A stretch of DNA of 64,000 nt from Mauremys mutica. Lineage: Eukaryota; Chordata; Testudines; Geoemydidae. A program made the position numbers and the translations under genes. The stretch spans positions 62,264,948 through 62,328,947 of the forward strand of contig NC_059082.1 in the NCBI RefSeq assembly GCF_020497125.1. The letters run 5' to 3'. The notes under the pieces are model-generated. The model searched no databases. It saw only the letters and a list, made by a program, of their open reading frames with translations, and had not been told where the DNA came from. Of the stretch, positions 47,800 to 60,094 are shown piece by piece; positions within the stretch are counted from its first letter, which is position 1; each line of letters starts with the position of its first letter.

Positions 47800-50145
47800 A
47801 AGTAAAACTCCCCAATTCCTGATCCAGCAGTCACGAGGTCTAACATAAAACACTGCAGGGATTCTTTAGTGGCAATTATTTCTTTGATTGTCACCATGCC
47901 CTGGTCTGACTTTAGAAAGGGAATCTTCTCAAGCCCTTAAAACCTCCATTGCTAAGTCAGTAAGTAACAAACAATGCTAAGATAACCTGGCAAAATGTGC
48001 CTTCTCTTATGACTTGATGACGACTCTAAATGAAATTTTTTATTTACAAATTCTTTTTTTAACAATAGCCAAATTTTTCAAAATTATAATTTTTTTTAAG
48101 AAGATGTTAGATTTTCTCAAAATTTTAATTTAGAAAAACATTCCTTTTTTGATTTATTACTTTTAGTGTTCATTTTTTCCTCCTGTTGCCAATTTTAATT
48201 GATTAGATTCATTAGTCCCACGGCTGAGACTAATCAAACAAGTTTTGTCTTAAAAATGTTTGATCACAAATTTGAAATATTTCATTGAATGAATATATAT
48301 AAAGAGAATCAAACCATATTTGAAATTTTCATGGATATTTTGTTTGATTTCTCAAGAACCCCCATTTCATATATAAAGAAACATTACACTGCTCATGGGG
48401 AAAACGTATTATAGTTTCAGTAAGAAAGCAAGAGCACACACACTTTTTGTAAATTCTTCTCATGCTCTCATGCTTCTCATTGTCTTTTTGGCTTTTCTTC
48501 TTCTATCACTTTCCTGCCAATAGCTCATTTTCTGAATCCCACAAGAGTAAGAGAAAACAGATTTTTTCTTCAAACACTTATAAGGCATTGTTTTTATGTT
48601 TTATAAATATTTACCATCCCAGGTCCTGTCTTCCTATCAGACATGTCAAAAGCACTCTGTGTACCTCAAATGGCAAACTCATTTCTCCAAGAAACTATTC
48701 GGTTGGATTAACTGCAAAGAAAGGGCCTTTTGACACCTATGAAAGATTCAGAATGGCAACTTTGTCAATCTTGGCACATCTCTTTGAAATAAATGATATT
48801 CAAAGTGTCACCAGTGGCAAGGGAACAAAGACTCACTTCCTGATCAGACAACATTTCAATGGTTTCTTTTAGAAAACATTGCATGAAGGAACTGGGTCAG
48901 TGTAATGCTAAAACCACACTTCATTTATCTGATACGTGTACTACATAACAGTTCTGTTTAGTAGTGTAGATTTGGCCTGAACTAAATATGAATTTAAAAA
49001 AATATATGGAAAAAAAATCTTAAGAGGTCTGATTTACAGCCATGAAAGTGGTTAGTGCTAAAAATATGGCCATAATTCCCTTGCCATTACTAATTCAATA
49101 CAGCTCCTGCCTGTGCCATGCTGACTTGCTTGCATTAGAAGGAATTTCAAATGGAAATGGCAACATAGGGTAAATAGGCATGGAAAGGAAGGCGGTTTCC
49201 CCTTTCTGAACTCTATGCATAACATTTAAACACAAAAGCATGAGTGAAAGATGCAATGCTAAGCACAGCCCTTAGCTTTCCATTGCATTATTTTTTTGGG
49301 TTCCAGAGTTATCATCATTATTATTTGCATTTCACTAGGAACTTTTATCCAAGATTATAAATCAATAAAGCCTCACAATATCCATGGAACTCTGTTGCAC
49401 CTGCTACTTCTGCCTAGTAGACACAGACCTACATTGGGATTGAATGGAATGGCAATGTCCCAGTTGGAGATTTGGGAGGTACTTTGCCAAGAAACAACAT
49501 CCTCTGTTTAGATCTCAGAGCAACACCCCCTACTGCTACAATCATGAAGGAGGTTGTCCACCCATTCCACTGAAAAAGAGGGGAGGGAAGAGGTCCCAAA
49601 CCTCACTCATACCATCACACTATTTTATGGATAGTAGTGCGAGGGCTTCAGGCAGACATCCTAAATCAGCAGCATTACCCAGAGTCCTCTATCCCACTGA
49701 AGACAAGCAGCCCCATAGAGCTCGGTGGGAAACACATTTTTTTGGTCCTGTGACAGTTTTCAAATTGTTCGCCATCCTGAAACAGGGCCAAAAGTTGAAA
49801 TCTCTAAAATTTTTGCTACCTGACAATTAAAAAAAAAAAGTTCGGTTTGAGTCAATGAAAAGGTTTCATTTTGATTATCTGAAAATTTCATTTCAGTTTT
49901 GTCCTTTTATTTTTTAAGCATTTTTTAAAGTATGAATTAACTAAAATTTCAAAATGAAAAGTTGTTTCAATCTGAAGAATGTAATGTTTCATTTTGAAAA
50001 TGTCAGAATGTCCCATTTTGGTAATTTTAAGCTTTTTTCCCCCAAAAAAACATTTGTTGAATTGGGAGATTTGTCTACACCAACCATTTCCTGTGAAGCG
50101 TTTTGATGGATTGGCATTGTCCAACAATGTTTTGATGGAAAATTT
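47800..50145. other. Gene-free stretch, AT-rich
   Basis: No gene was found. 49840-50060 is rich in TTTTGAAAATG/CATTTTGAAA-like words, a low-complexity pattern that may be a degraded repeat just upstream of the CR1 end. The frames at 48462-48872 and 49444-49830 have no domain. Confidence 0.45.
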
Positions 50146-50149
50146 CTAG

Positions 50150-50280
50150 TGGATGGATCACTTGATGATTACCTGTTCTGTTCATTCCCTCTGAGGCACC
50201 TGGCATTGGCCAGTGTCTGAAGACAGGACACTGGGCTAGATGGACCATTGGTGTGACCCAGTGTGGCTGCTCTTATGACC
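50150..50280 (+). mobile_element. CR1 LINE 3' end, short copy
   Basis: It contains CATTCCCTCTGAGGCACCTG, GCATTGGCCAGTGTCTGAAG, ACAGGACACTGGGCTAGATG and GACCATTGGTGTGACCCAG, then TCTTATG, the last 130 or so bases of CR1. It is strongly 5' truncated. Confidence 0.9.
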
Positions 50281-50772
50281 AGCTCTACAATCCACATCCA
50301 AAAGTTCCAAGGGAGTCAAAGGCCTCTCAGTGTAGAGCTACTGCCTTTCATTTGAACAGCCATCCTATACCCTGAAGGAGCCAATCAGAGATGATTGTGC
50401 ATTACAGTGTGATATATATTTGGATCAATAGACACACATTGGCATATTTCATCTTATGAGTTAAATATCTGATATACATACCTTTTGTGAAAAGGTCTTT
50501 TGTGCAGTAGATCAGTGTCCAAAGAAATGAGTCACTGCTAGATGGGAGGGCATTTTTATGAAATAATAAATAATTAGGGCCGGATTAACCACATGTTTAG
50601 TCATGTACAGCAGGGCACAGTGCGTGTGAAAATGCTATGAAATCAAGATGTCAGCATTTTATACCCACTGGGCACTAGTGTAAATTACCACATATGGTGA
50701 AGCTCATTGGAGAATGAAGCCATTACCACTTGCCTAGGACTTTACATGTTCTGAGAACTTCATGGAGACTAA

Positions 50773-51053
50773 GGGCAAGTCTACACTACAAATCTATATT
50801 GGTTCAGCTGCGCCGCTGTAGCGCATCTCATGAAGATGCTCTAAACCAACGAGAGAGCGCTCTCTCATCGGCTTAATAATGCCACCACCGCGAGAGGTGG
50901 TAGAGATGTTGGTAGGGGAAGCTCTCCTGACAACATAGTGCTGTCCACACAGGGAGTTAAGGTTGGTATAACCAAGTCGTTCAGGGGGGTGGATTGTTCA
51001 CACCCCTGAGTGATGCAGTTATACCGACACACATATGCTGTGTAGACCAAGCC
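50773..51053. mobile_element. Short Harbinger-type MITE
   Basis: The element begins GGGCAAGTCTACACTAC and ends TGTGTAGACCAAGCC. A perfect TAA duplication lies at 50770-50772 and 51054-51056, the preferred Harbinger target. Its ends resemble those of the 2.2-kb element at 45567-47790. It is 281 bp with no coding room. Confidence 0.92.
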
Positions 51054-51282
51054 TAAGGCTCTGATTCCACTACCCTTGTTCATGCTGGGCCCAATCTAGA
51101 GCTCAGTGAAGTCAATAGGAGGCTTTCCATCAACTTAACTGGCTTTGGACCAAGGCCACTGAGCAGGGCTTACTCTGCATCAACATTGATGTCAATGGGA
51201 CTGCCTGTGGTGTTGACTGATTTTTAATCTGGCCAGGAAATGAGCCTAGATTCGCCTCCCTATCCCACATCTGTCATTGGGT

Positions 51283-51924
51283 TGTTAGCCCCAAAAGAAA
51301 ACTTACAGGGATAAGGTTAACACAAAGTCACAGTTTTATTTATAACACAACAGGTAAAACACAAAAGTTAAAAGTAGGACTCCCAAAATTATAACTATAA
51401 AGGACCAAATACAAAACCCAGCTTTGGCTGTAACAGTTATGGGCTGAAAGCCCTGGCCCAAAACTATATACAGGATAGATCATCAGAGTACAGATGTTCC
51501 TTTACCATGTCTCGCAGCTTGGTCACAGACACCCACCGACATGACAGGATGGAGCACCGAATACAGGCGGTGACAGCAGGCACTTGAAGATGGGATCTCA
51601 GGACAGCTAAGCTGAAAACTGTTCTTCTCTTCACAGGCCTTCCTCCCTGTGCCATTGTGTGTGCGTGTGTGAACTGGAACCAAAGGACAGCAGATGGATG
51701 GCTATCCTTGCATGAAGGTTTGTACCCTAGCCCAGCAACCCTTAGTGTGGTACCTGTCACTGTCTGTCTCTCAGATGGGCAGCCCTATGTGACTGGCTGG
51801 ACTTTTATACTGCCCTGTTACTAGGCAGATTACCAGTCACGTGGCCTGCCTCTTTTCCCGCCTTTAGCAAAGAAGGCACCAAAGGGTGGAGAAGAAGGGC
51901 ACCAAACATGGATTCCCAACAACA
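51283..51924 (-). mobile_element. Possible LTR (boundaries uncertain)
   Basis: On the minus strand a TATA box (GTATAAAAG, 51802-51810) precedes an AATAAA (51335-51340) by about 0.46 kb, and the ends TGTTAG...CCCAACA are compatible with TG...CA. No 5-bp duplication and no partner LTR were found. It is promoter-like in layout, but this rests on signals only. Confidence 0.45.
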
Positions 51925-51949
51925 ACTAAGGGGGATCCAAGATGGCGAT

Positions 51950-53815
51950 GTAGGAAAACCCATAAAAACTGCAAAAATAAAGAAAATACCCTACGGTGGC
52001 ATTATGGGACTGATCAGTGAGCGTAAGGGCGGCAGCAAAAGTTACTAATTAATCCTTAAAAAACCTCTGTGAGGAAGGGGTGTGTCCATTATTATCCCTG
52101 TGCTACAGATCTGTGGCTGATTTGAAGCATCACAAGTCTATTTCTAAACTTGTATTTACAATGTTATATTTCATATGTTAAATAAAAGCTGCCACTTCTT
52201 TTCTTTCTCTCTCATATGTTAAATAAAAGCTGCCGCTGAGCGTTCCTGTCTTTTAGGCCAAGGAAAGTAATAAAATGAACAAAATGGAATAGTATTGAGG
52301 TCATACGGAACCCAGCACAGCTTTAAGGTTAACATTAACAGAGAGTGCAGAAGGTTGACTGCTGTCTTACAGGAGTCCTCTATAAAAATGGAGATCTTTA
52401 TATATGTGGAAATAGCTATTCAATAAAGTGCTAGTAGACAGTGCTCAAGAATATGTAGCATAGTTCCTGGGGTTTGTAGCAGCAATAAAATGTTTTGTTG
52501 CACTGTAAATGGCCTCCGTGTCTTTACATGAGAGTTCTTAGCACCTTATTCTAATCTGGAGCTCCAGCTTCTAGGCTTGAAATGAAAGTGGACTCTTGGG
52601 GTGATACAGTTGCCTTATACCGATATGTTCTAGGTAGCTTGGTTAATGGGTCTGCCCCTGTTAAAGACGTGCTGGGTCTGATGAAGACATGACCAGGATG
52701 TGTTTATGTATTGATGATCCTATAGCATTTCAGTAGCCCATATGTGGCATTGAAACATGGATACAAGCTAGGGCAGTCCTGCCCTGGTTCTCCAGGGAAT
52801 GGACCATCCCCAGCTACCCTTGAAAAGGAGAGATGGACACTGCCTCCCTTCTGTCCCAGTGTTAGCATAGCGATGACTGCCCCAGAATCCACTTGGCTCC
52901 TTAAGTGCAATTTTTATTTTCATACATTGCATAAAGGCCCATTGCAACTGTCCTGACTCTCATTTCAGAAAATCAAAGAAATCTATATGTCAGCCAGGCA
53001 CAAGTGTTGCTCATCCAGTGTACAGGGTTTGACAATCTGACTGAGCACAACCATTGTGGACACAAAACTTCTTTATGTAAGAAGAAAACTGCAATAGCAG
53101 CATTTTCACATTTCATCTGTTGTCACCAAAAAGAGGAAATTAGGTAGGTCAGTTATGTCCTTATAAACTCTGTGTGTGTGAGTGTGTGTATTATATAATG
53201 CATATGCATTTTTATAAAGAAATACCTTTTTTTGGAAGGCATAAACATTTTTCTTGCAATTAAATTGAAACATAGATAAGTTTGTGATTTCTTCCTTGAC
53301 TTTCAGAGCAGGAGCCTGCACCCAGGTGTGTATGTCAGAGAGAAGGAAAAAAAGAATTCATTAATATGCTATTTATCAGAAGTTTCTGAAGGAAATTACC
53401 TTCAGGCTTTTTGCTAATTACAGCTAGAGCTGAATTTATGAGGTGTGTTTGTCTGTCTTTTTTGGTGGTCCACACACATTTCTATTCACTTGATGTCCAT
53501 GAGCAGATTGTGATTTCATTAAAATGTATTATTTAAATTTGCTCAGTGAATATTTTTGTGCATTTTTTTTGCAGTTAGCTGTGAGTATTCAGAAGTCAAG
53601 TTGTGTTGGTTCATGTGATAGATACATTAGCATGTGGCTTATTTGACCAATTCCTTGGTTGGATGAGTATAATTTTTACAAGGCCAAATCCTGAAATCTG
53701 TCTCATTGAATTGTAAAGAGTGTTTTGGTTGAGTATCAACTAAGCAAGGGCTACAGGATGAGTAGGAGGACTTGAAATCTCTAAGGCTTTGAATCTTTCA
53801 GAGCGATGGAGCAGA
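51950..53815. other. Gene-free stretch with a small direct repeat
   Basis: A 23-base segment starting TCATATGTTAAATAAAAGC occurs at 52171-52193 and again exactly at 52212-52234, separated by a pyrimidine-rich 18-base spacer. A GT-rich run lies near 53170-53190. No gene is recognised. Confidence 0.5.
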
Positions 53816-53819
53816 TAAG

Positions 53820-54050
53820 CAGAGACTGCTCTAGCTCTTGGCAAGCTAGGCAGTTTATTCCTGGGCAGCTGCCTATGGCGACAGATTGGGCCCGACCGCC
53901 CCTCCAGTAGGACAGAGTAGCCAGGCCAAACCTGAGTGGTGTTGCAAGTCTGCATGCCAGGTCAAAACGCCACTTGCTCAAATTTGACGGGGGCCAAATT
54001 TGAGTGGCATTGGGCGCACCCTACTGAAGTGTTGCCTAGGGTGTGGGAGT
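53820..54050. repeat. Fragment of an unnamed DNA element
   Basis: GC-rich insert whose part GCCAGGTCAAAACGCCAC, then TTGCTCAAATTTG, resembles 4110-4135. Its base composition differs from the AT-rich flanks. I see no clean termini. Confidence 0.35.
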
Positions 54051-55099
54051 TTGTCTCAAGCAGCCTTGGCAGATAAGCCATATTAAGGAGCTTTCGAAAA
54101 AATGGTTGTTGCACTGCTTAATCTGAGGGAAGTGGTGGACACTCAATCTACTAAAGTCCTCAAATCAAGTCTGGGGTCCAGCTCTTCAAAAGGTATTTAG
54201 GTGCCTAACTCCTTCTGATTTCACTGGGCCTGGGTGCCTTGCTGGAAGATCTGCTTTAGCCAATTAAAAGTTATTGGGCTCCATATAAGAGTAACTCAGT
54301 GAAATTCTAAGGCTTGTGTTATACTGGAGCCAGACACAGTGGTCCTTTCTGGCCTTAAAATATACATATTTTTTTCTGTTTTGTGACATCAGCATTTGCT
54401 GGAGCCATCCCTCCCAGAACAATTATGTCAATGTCCAATTTAATGGCTGGGTTAAGAGTTTGAATTTAATTTGCCCTGTTCCCATTCTCAAAGTAAAAGC
54501 ATGTGCACTGATCATCCTAGATGCAATCAGATGACTGTCAGGTTTAATTGCCTCTGGCAAGAGGAATAATTAATTGTAGGAGTCACGTGCCCCAGCGATG
54601 TGTAGCAGCGTCACACCTCATATGATAGTACCTTCACGTGGTGCTTCTGTTAAGTGCTGGTGTTTTTTGTGCTCTGTATTTTGTACAAATCCGCCAACAT
54701 ACCAACGTCATCAATTGGCCACTGGACGTCATTTTACCGACCTCCCAGTGAATGTAGCAACGAACCTCATATAAAATCTCACCAAAAAAAATTAACTCTG
54801 AGTTCAGGTTTTCCTCACAATGCAGTCTAAGAAACAAGGAAATCATGAGATGAGGCTTCTTCCCACAGTTCACAGATAACTCTAGGGCTTAGGTGAGGGA
54901 CAGGCACCCAGACATCTAGAGTAAGGCAGCAGTGTGTCTACTCATTACACTGCAAAAACTGAGATGCTGAGAGAGTTTAGTTGCCTACAGTGTTTGAGGG
55001 CAGCTGAGTGGGAGTTTCATGGATCGAAGTGGAGCGTAAAAACAGGACTTGGGCACCTAAGTCTTGGGGGTTTGGTGACAAAATACCATTGTGGATCTG

Positions 55100-55392
55100 G
55101 GTCTGAGTGACTTCTCCACGTCATACAGGGAGTCTGTGGCAGAGCCACAAGCTGAACCCAGATGTCTTGATTCCTATCCCAGTGCCTTAACCAGAATAGT
55201 AATAATTATACCCAGCTCCTACATGGCACTTTTCACCAGTAGAGCTCAAAGTGCTTTACAAAGGTCAATGTCATTATCCCCATTTTACAGAGTGGCAAAA
55301 TTAGTTGCTCAAAGTCACCCAGCAGGTCAGTGGCAGAACCCAACTCTCTTGAGTCCCAGTCCACTGCTCTACCAACTAGCCAACACTGCTTC
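55100..55392 (+). mobile_element. MIR/CORE-SINE (two adjacent pieces)
   Basis: The main piece reads CCAGCTCCTACATGGCACTT, GAGCTCAAAGTGCTTTACAA, TCATTATCCCCATTTTACAG, GTCACCCAGCAGGTCAGTGG and GAGTCCCAGTCCACTGCTCT, which follows the CORE-SINE order to its end. A shorter piece just upstream (CAGAGCCACAAGCTGAACC) is a second old copy. The 155-codon frame at 55091-55558 lies across the SINE and is not a gene. Confidence 0.8.
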
Positions 55393-55559
55393 AAGACCAT
55401 CTTTCCCCTCTAAAGGCCTGGTCCAAAGCTGTTTAAATCATGGGAAAGACTCCTATTATTTCAATGGGTTTGAGTCAGTCCTCCACACACTCAGTTCAGT
55501 TCTACTAACCCCCTCATTACACAGATCCATGAACTGTTACACATTTTTGGGCTGTTAAG

Positions 55560-57595
55560 CTTTTAAGAAAAAAATCTAGGCAAAAAAAGTAGACAAAATA
55601 AAACATTGTCTCTTAAATATAATTTCTATTGATTTTTGCCGTTCTGAAAATGCATACTGTATAAAAGCACTGGCAAGAGACCTACTAGTAAATTATTCTG
55701 ACAATTACGACTCATTCTCTCTATGACTTATTTTACTCTTTCCACCACTCATTTAACATTAATCTATTAATTGTCCTGATTAATATGAAACTACCATCTT
55801 TCATACACTACCTCTTTTTTCCTATCTCAGCTGACTGCACAAAAACCACAGACTCCACACATCATGGGGTTTGGGAATCAAACAAAGCAAATGCCTAAGA
55901 TGTGTGTCAGTTCTTGGCTTATAGGCTAGGGAAAAAACGCAATGGATGTCACCCAACAGTGGCCAATTATAGCACAGAATCCCCAGGAGACAGGGACTGG
56001 TGATGTGGGAAGATGAACGACAGTAGAGAGTACTAAAGAAAGCTCAGTGTGGGCTCTCTCATGATGTTTTTGACAACTGGGATACCAGAGAGAAATTCAG
56101 ATTGCTACTCCTGTGCCCATTAAGGCTGATACTATTTTCCTCCCCACTCATATATTTTCAGGATTATTTGAGTCTAATGGTTGTTTGCATAAGTCAAACA
56201 TTAATTTTCCAGCTCGATTCTTAAAGGTACTCTTCCTTGGAAACTAAATTAATTGCCAATAGACAGGTTTAGAACCTTATCTGTTATGCTTAAATGATAA
56301 TTTATTTCCCAAGGTGAAAGACTGACACTTTGCAAATTTCTTAACTCAATGTTTCTAGTGCTGGGAGCAAGGTGGTGAGATTTGCCAGCCCTGAGGATCT
56401 CTGAGATCTGCAGGAGATAAGGGAAGACCATCTTTTCTATGGAGCTCTGCCTCCAAGAGTCTGCCTCAACTGTAGCTCCCTCCATAGGTTGGGATGTGCA
56501 AGAATGCAGAGGAGACCTGTTGGCCTGGCACCTGAGAGTGTACTAAAACCTGAAACCAACTAGTCTTCTACAGTTGCAAGTTTCATAATGTACGTTCCTG
56601 TTCTAGGCTCTGCTCCTACTGACATAACTTACTTTCTGAGGCTCCTCATTCACCCCAGCTTTGCACTCGTGTAACTGATCTGACTACCCTGGAGTTAATC
56701 CTGATTTACACCCGTATAAGTGAGAGGAAACTCAAGCATTGGGAGGTTCATCGTGGACCATATGGAAGCAGGGATTAGGCCTTTGACTAGAAAGTGTATG
56801 AGAGAGCGAGAGATGCTACAAAATAGCTATTGATTCTTAATAAATATACTTTAAAAATCAGTTACAGTTTGTTATCATGAAACTCTTGCTAGTAGATGCA
56901 TCTCAACCAAATAATGGTTATTAAAAAGTAACTAAACTCAAACACATCAAATTGAACTGGTTTTACCTATTGGGCATTTACTTAAACACACAGTCAGTTA
57001 TCTATTTATCTCAAATAATCATTTGTTAAGTGCATTAAGAACATGCACTTTTTATTATAACAGGGCTATGAGAGTAATAGAGCCATTTTGTGTGTGTGTC
57101 TCTATATTTGATCATTTCCAAGCAGTTGTAAAGCAAGAGATCAGTCAGCAGAATGAGCGAGACAGGGTGAAGTCCTCAGGACGATCAATAGCTATGAGAG
57201 CTTTATTGAGGACACATGGTTGGGTGATAGTCTCTGGAGAAATGACAGTACAGGAGAAGGACCAGCTGTGTGACAGTTTGTAGAGTCAGCATTTTAGAGG
57301 ATCAATGTATAAAAATGCAGTAATAAAGAGCAGCAACTGGGTAACTATAAGAGCAGTTGAGGGGAGCAGAAGGGAGAAATGCACTAAAAGCAGTAGGAAT
57401 AGTTTCTAATTATAATGCCTATTACATTAATTGAAGCTAAAATCTACCCAGGCAGGAAAAAGAGCATAAGCATCTCCCCCAAATCTTTGCACAAGAAATG
57501 GAGTTTGTGATGTGTATGTCCAGTTTATGTCTTCCTTCCGAGTCTGACCCAGACGCCTTTCAAGTTAATGGAAAGACTGTGATAGGTTTTGGTTC
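55560..57595. other. Gene-free stretch
   Basis: Mostly AT-rich, no gene. 56650-56735 (GTAACTGATCTGACTACCC, CCTGATTTACACCCGTATAA) resembles one half of the GTGTAAAT palindromic family. Confidence 0.45.
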
Positions 57596-57599
57596 AGTG

Positions 57600-57780
57600 G
57601 GAGGGATAGCTCAGTGGTTTGAGTATTAGCCTGCTAAACTCAAGGTTATGAGTTCAATCCTTGAGGGGGCCACTTAGGGATCTGGGGCAAAAATCAGTAC
57701 TTGGTCCTGCTAGTGAAGGCAGGGGGCTGGACTCAATGATCTTTCAAGGTCCCTTCTAGCTCTAGGAGATAGGATAGGAT
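57600..57780 (+). mobile_element. Cry I-like tRNA-derived SINE
   Basis: It opens GAGGGATAGCTCAGTGG (A box), then a B box (GAGTTCAATCC, about 57650-57660), then GGGATCTGGGGCAAAAATC, ACTTGGTCCTGCTAGTGAAG and a CR1-like tail (CAATGATCTTTCAAGGTCCC). It is the same family as 11539-11728 in the opposite direction. The tRNA-like part is a pol III promoter, not a functional tRNA. Confidence 0.88.
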
Positions 57781-57898
57781 CATAGTGCATATGGATGAGT
57801 TAGAAGGTATACAATACACCCAACTAACCATGCACCATGACCAGAAAGGGAGTTTGAGGGTGGCTAAGTGCAAATATGAGCAACATCAGTGACACCCC

Positions 57899-58707
57899 TG
57901 TCATAGGTTTATTCCCCACTTTGAACTTTAGCATTCACAAGATGGGGACCTGCATGGACTCCTCTAAACTAAAATCCTAGTTTAGATCTGGTTCTTGCTG
58001 CCACCAGTCAAGTTTTAAGTGTCTGACACACTCCCTGTTCCCCAAAAAACTTCCCCTGGGGAACACAGATCCAAACACCTTGAATCTCAACACAAAGGGA
58101 AATAATCCATTTCCCTCCTCCCCTCTCCTAGTACTTAGGAGAGATACCTGGATTCAAATTCCTTGAATCAAACAAAGAGGGATTCACTTTTCCCCCTCCC
58201 CTTCCCCTGAAAATCCAAACAAGGGAAGAAATCAATCAAGTTCTAAAAAAGAAAAGATTTTATTAAAGAAAGAAAAAAAAGTACACTATCTCTGTATTAC
58301 CAGGATGCAAAAATACAGGGTCTAACTTATAAACCTGGAGAGGCTCTGCCCCCCTCCTTTCTCAGAATAATCAAAGTAACAGCAAACAGAAATAAAGATA
58401 TTTCTCCAGCAAACACACAATTGCAAATGTAGAAATCAAATTATAAGACTAATTCGCCTTTCTAATACTCACTATACTGGATAGTAGGAAATACTCCAGG
58501 AGAACTTGGAGACATGTCTGGCCTCTCTTAGATCCAAAGAGAGCACACAACTCAAACAAAGAACACAGACAAAGCCTTCCCTCCACAGGGATTTGAAATT
58601 ATCCTGTCCCTTGATTGGTCCTCTGGTCAGGTGTTCATCAGGTTACTGAGCTTGTTAACCCTTTACAGGTAAAAGAGACTTTAACCTTTAACTATCTGTT
58701 TATGACA
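57899..58707 (-). repeat. 3' LTR of the older element
   Basis: 809 bases, clearly homologous to the LTRs at 35690 and 38555 but with many substitutions and small indels. An AATAAA on the minus strand lies in the TTTTATTAAAG segment near 58260. Confidence 0.85.
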
Positions 58708-58855
58708 CACACCCCAAATCGCAGACAGTGGGGGACCACACTGGTGGTGATTTCCTTCTAGAACTTTAAAATAAACAGATTAACAACACACATGCACTAT
58801 TACATATACTACTAAGTATGTAAACAACAAGATATTTGACATTGAAGAACACTTT

Positions 58856-59122
58856 TTATCCATTTGACCGGACATACTTGGCAACGTTTTTGCCCATCCC
58901 CTCACAGTTTTTGGTTCTGTTCACTCCAGAATGACCACTGGGATGATCATGGGCCAAGCGTAAGAGCTTTTCCTGGTACTTAGTTGGAACTACCAACCGT
59001 TTTTGAGGATGCCAGCCTTCCTGGTGTCCACCAGAAAGAATCTTCTTGTATAAAAGTCCTTGTTCTACAACAAACTGGGATCGGGTAGAAGAGCTGAGAG
59101 GCATTGGGTTGCTCCGTGCCAC
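58856..59122 (-). pseudogene. Integrase zinc-binding-domain remnant, older copy
   Basis: The frame reads QFVVEQGLLYKKILSGG, then LVVPTKYQEKLLRLAHDHP and SGHSGVNRTKNCE. This matches the N-terminal part of a Gypsy-type integrase with both His (HD-x-P-SGHSG pattern). A single Cys follows before the frame ends, so the second Cys of the zinc site is not evident. No DDE core follows. Its start overlaps the end of the gag-protease frame (59065-59122) in another phase. Confidence 0.75.
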
Positions 59123-59958
59123 CGCCCAAGCTTTCTTAAGGCTGTCATCTGCTTCCTGCTCAGTCTGGAACTGTTCCCTGAGGCTGGAGACACCAGTTCC
59201 TCCGTAGACTGTGGACTTGGGCTGGGTCCCTCTGGAAGCGATGTAGGTGATGAGGTTGTTTCCGTTGACTGTGGACCGCTCTCCGCTGGTGCACTAGGTG
59301 ATATTTCAGGCTCTGGCTGAGCCTCTTGGGTAGAGTTGTCTGCTGCTTCTGCCAGTTCAGGCTCGCTGGCGCCCTCTGGCGATGGGGTTGGCGACGGGTT
59401 TGCAAGCGCTGGCATCAGTGCTGGCAATGGTTCTGCCGCTGGTTGTCCTTCCAGTTCCGGTTCTGGGACTGGATGTACTATGGCTGCTGTAGTTGTTGGT
59501 ATGGGATCCGGTTCCACCACCTCTGTCTGGGTCTCTGGTAACACAGACGGGGTCCTGGTGGATGGCTCAGGAACAGGGATGGGAGTGGAAGCTTGTTTGG
59601 CCTGACTGCGGGTGACCACTCCCCTCCTCTTGGCCAGTTCCACATGGTTGGCCAAGTCTTCCCCCAGTAGCATGGGGATGGAAGAATTGTCATAGACAGC
59701 AAAAGTCCACTTTCCTGACCAGTCCTTGTACTGGTCTTCAGGGATGCTGTACCCATGGCAGGTCCTTTTAAAATTTTTCAAGAAGGCCTCACCTGCCATG
59801 TAGGTGGGAAATTTCTTGGGATGGGGAACAGTGCCTGGAGAAGGATTGTTAGGGTTGGCTGGAACATGTGGGTTAGCTCTTGCTAATTCCAGGGCCTGCT
59901 GGTGGGCCTCCCTCTGGAGCTCCAACGCCCTCCTGTGGTCAGCCTCTTTCTTTTCCAT
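59065..59958 (-). pseudogene. Gag-protease remnant with coiled-coil start and Pro-rich tail
   Basis: A 297-codon open frame. Residues 1-30 are Glu/Lys/Ala-rich with two EADHR-type repeats and continue upstream of the chosen ATG, so the true start may lie further 5'; this part looks like a coiled coil. Then come PHPKKFPTYMAGE and KRTCHGYSIPEDQYKDW (gag start), SIPMLLGEDLANHVELA (protease-like end) and a long Pro/Thr/Ser/Glu tail. The frame is open throughout, longer than in the young copy, but lacks the protease catalytic region. It is probably a structural or vestigial product at best. Confidence 0.75.
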
Positions 59959-60094
59959 CTCACTCCTGTGGTCAGCCTCTTGCTTCTCCAGCTCTCTCTT
60001 GTGGTCAGTGAACTGTGTTGCTTGGTTCAGTTGCTTGGTTTACAAATTCCTACCCTTTCTATTCATGACTGAATAAAAAGAAACAAAAAACTCA

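Larger units (their letters stand above)
57899..60094 (-). mobile_element. Partial LTR retrotransposon, same lineage as 35690-39332
   Basis: One LTR (57899-58707, TGTCATAGG...TTATGACA) is the 3' LTR on the minus strand. A purine tract (GATTTGGGGTGTG) abuts it at 58708. The interior is collinear with the young element: integrase zinc-finger remnant, Pro-rich linker, protease-like end, gag start. It extends to about 60094, where a different LTR-like sequence begins, so the 5' LTR is missing. Many substitutions separate the two copies, which makes this the older one. Confidence 0.88.

Noticed and set aside
48462..48872. 136-codon frame starting with a hydrophobic stretch that resembles a signal peptide
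   Set aside because: No domain, AT-rich low-complexity surroundings and no splice or promoter support; most likely chance.
55091..55558. 155-codon frame with Ser-rich product
   Set aside because: It spans CORE-SINE sequence, and the product has no domain.
57600..57672. tRNA-like sequence with A and B boxes
   Set aside because: It continues into a SINE body and CR1-like tail; it is the head of a Cry I-like SINE, not a tRNA gene.
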